Of a DNA stretch of 64,000 nt, positions 62,596 to 64,000 are shown piece by piece (positions within the stretch are counted from its first letter, which is position 1; every line of letters begins with the position of its first letter). This DNA comes from Spirosoma aureum (GTDB lineage: Bacteria; Bacteroidota; Bacteroidia; Cytophagales; Spirosomataceae): assembly GCF_011604685.1 (NCBI RefSeq), contig NZ_CP050063.1:445001-509000 (forward strand). Direction: 5' to 3'. Below the pieces are notes generated by a model, which saw only the letters and a program-made list of their open reading frames with translations, did no database searches and was not told the origin of the DNA. Position numbers and translations under genes: made by a program.

Positions 62596-63831
62596 TTAAA
62601 TGGCCCGTTTCGACTTTTCCCAAATACCTGAAATATTACCTTTACAAAAGCGTGCAAATCCTGCTAAAACGCACCAATTCATAAAAACAAAATAGAAGGG
62701 CACAAACGTTAATTTCCAGCGAGTCTGCCGGTTTTCCAGCGCATAGCCAATGTAGGCAGCCAGGTAAAATGCCGTTTGTAGTAGCAGGATTCCCCACCAG
62801 AACGTGATCGTAGGCGAACCTGAAATTGATTGCTGATACAACTGAACAAGCATAATTATATTCAGCAGAAACAGAAGCGGCAGGCAAAACGGTGTAACTG
62901 CCCAGCGCAACACCCGGTGCGAAACATATTGAAAGCTTAACCAACCATACTTGAAAAAATTAAGCAGATGAGCCAATCGCCGAATCGCCTGAAAGCCTCC
63001 CGCAGCAATCCGTACTTTTCGTTTCATCTCCTCGCCGACCGAATGCGACGGGCGTTCGAGTGCGTAGGCATCGGGTGCATACCCGACCCGGTAGCCACGC
63101 TCGGCAATACGCAGTGAAATCACAAAGTCGTCGAGTAGCGTGTCTGTCTCTACAGGTTCGTAGAGTTTGGTTCGTATGGCAAATAATTCACCAGCTGCTC
63201 CCACAATGGTATGAAGCTGGGCATCCAGTTTTTTCAGAAAAGATTCATAGCGCCAATAAAGTCCTTCGCCACTTCCGGCAGCGGCCTCCTGACCTTGTAC
63301 ACTGATCCGTTTTTCGCCCGTAACGGCACCCACATTGGCTACCTCAAACCGTTTTACCAGTCGGCTAACCGCTTCTGGGTTGAGATGGGTGTTCGCATCC
63401 GTGAAAATGGTCAGTGGTGTTTTGATCTGCCGCATGGCCTGGTTCATTGCCGCAACTTTGCCCAGGCGTTGCGTTCCCGAAATAATGGATAGATTAGGAA
63501 GGGTTGCTTTCTGTTTTTCCAGATATTCGGCGGACCCATCTGTAGATCCTTCGATTACAAACAACAGATGCAGGTGCTCACTGGGGTAATCCTGATCCAG
63601 ACAGTTTTGCAGTTTATCGGGCAGATAGGCCAGTTCATTGTAAGCAGGCACAATCATGGTTATGTCGGGTGTACTGGCTAACCGATCTTCTGGTTTGATA
63701 GCTCCGCTATTGACCGACCACACTTTTACCAGTACCCAGGTTACTATACCATAGCCCAGGTAGGTATAGAAAACCAGAAATGACAGGAAAAAGAACAGGA
63801 AGCTGGTTAAATAGTATAGCGGTGTCATCAT
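62596..63831 (-). CDS. Membrane glycosyltransferase family 2
   Basis: The 411-residue protein has one N-terminal membrane helix (YLTSFLFFFLSFLVFYTYLGYG), a GT-A catalytic domain with TMIVPAYNELAYLPDKL, TIFTDANTHLNPEAV as the DxD region, LLDDFVISLRIAERGYRVGYAPDA and a (Q/R)xxRW-type region, then four C-terminal helices. It is similar to processive hyaluronan/cellulose-like GT2 enzymes and may start or elongate the chain at the inner membrane. It lies 68 bases before the polymerase gene. Confidence 0.88.
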   Translation of the reverse strand: MMTPLYYLTSFLFFFLSFLVFYTYLGYGIVTWVLVKVWSVNSGAIKPEDRLASTPDITMIVPAYNELAYLPDKLQNCLDQDYPSEHLHLLFVIEGSTDGSAEYLEKQKATLPNLSIISGTQRLGKVAAMNQAMRQIKTPLTIFTDANTHLNPEAVSRLVKRFEVANVGAVTGEKRISVQGQEAAAGSGEGLYWRYESFLKKLDAQLHTIVGAAGELFAIRTKLYEPVETDTLLDDFVISLRIAERGYRVGYAPDAYALERPSHSVGEEMKRKVRIAAGGFQAIRRLAHLLNFFKYGWLSFQYVSHRVLRWAVTPFCLPLLFLLNIIMLVQLYQQSISGSPTITFWWGILLLQTAFYLAAYIGYALENRQTRWKLTFVPFYFVFMNWCVLAGFARFCKGNISGIWEKSKRAI

Positions 63832-63843
63832 AGAAGTTCGAAG

Positions 63844-63999
63844 GCTAAACGGGTGAGATGCTCGTTGAGGTCAGGTTCCAGATTACACCCTTTGCAAAGG
63901 CACTGGCGTGCTTTAGCTTACCACGAAATACGTATGCAAGCATGTGCTTGGGCAATACACAACCCGCAAAGAACAGATAGAACACAACCCGCTGAAATG
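63844..63999 (-). CDS. C-terminal fragment of a probable glycosyltransferase, cut by the window edge
   Basis: The minus strand reads from the window end (63999) to a TAG at 63844-63846: 51 residues starting PFQRVVFYLFFAGCVLPKHM and ending TSTSISPV. The KHMLAYVFRGKLKHASAFAKG stretch resembles the C-terminal tail that follows the last membrane region in GT2 enzymes. The start and main domains lie beyond the window, so the family is not certain. It ends 12 bases before the start codon of the GT2 gene at 63831. Confidence 0.5.
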
Positions 64000-64000
64000 G

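Overview
The window reads as a chromosomal segment of a gliding Bacteroidetes bacterium of the order Cytophagales, most likely Spirosoma or a close relative. The genus is an inference. The evidence is a Bacteroidetes-type promoter grammar (TTTG/TTG, 19 bases, TAnnTTTG), no visible Shine-Dalgarno sites, a GldB-type gliding lipoprotein, two secreted proteins with type IX secretion C-terminal domains (one type A, one type B), a PorT-like barrel, and the iron-sulfur pair usual in this phylum.

Layout. 1-2832: the 3' nine tenths of a 23S rRNA gene, a 5S rRNA gene and a strong terminator. 2983-10443: housekeeping genes (LOG family, Mpl-type Mur ligase, arginine decarboxylase, a tiny lipoprotein, a GmhB-like phosphatase, ValS). 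10607-14947: a DUF72 gene, then a histidine cluster hisH-hisA-(secreted protein)-(GNAT)-hisF. A 15-residue leader peptide with four His codons and a terminator/antiterminator precede hisH, so this looks like a his attenuator. 15008-22159: outer-membrane barrel, GldB, MsbA-like ABC exporter, Fur-family regulator, membrane MutS-like ATPase, DUF2279 protein. 22243-22526: a tRNA-Phe gene with a textbook promoter, facing a second textbook promoter whose transcript would begin with a perfect 34-base palindrome. 22609-33596: iron-sulfur oxidoreductase pair, ECF sigma/anti-sigma pair, gmk, nadD, an M28 peptidase, cysS, a GNAT-like protein and a PfkB kinase.

33809-63999 is a surface-glycan and secondary-metabolite region. 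It opens with a GT2 enzyme, a half-length TolC-like protein and a Wzc-like chain-length protein whose kinase domain looks dead. A two-gene NRPS/PKS assembly line follows on the same strand: A-PCP-KS-AT-ACP-aminotransferase (2234 aa), then C-A-PCP-TE (1368 aa). The module order predicts an amino acid extended by one malonate, amination of the beta-ketone to a beta,gamma-diamino acid, condensation with a second amino acid, and release. Hand-read specificity codes suggest proline-like and glycine-like substrates. An Sfp-type phosphopantetheinyl transferase that could activate the carriers lies 7.5 kb downstream. Between them, on the minus strand and in visibly AT-richer DNA, are a GT8 glycosyltransferase, a JmjC/cupin-8 oxygenase, a Wzx-type flippase and two type IX cargo proteins, one a clan GH-A glycosidase. 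The right end continues with an alpha-1,2-fucosyltransferase-like GT11, GT4 and GT2 enzymes, an O-antigen ligase/polymerase and a gene cut by the window edge.

No CRISPR array, insertion sequence or prophage was seen. The best candidates for something undescribed are the aminating NRPS/PKS locus inside a glycan cluster, the his attenuator, and the palindrome at a predicted transcription start. The sequence supplied ends at base 63999.
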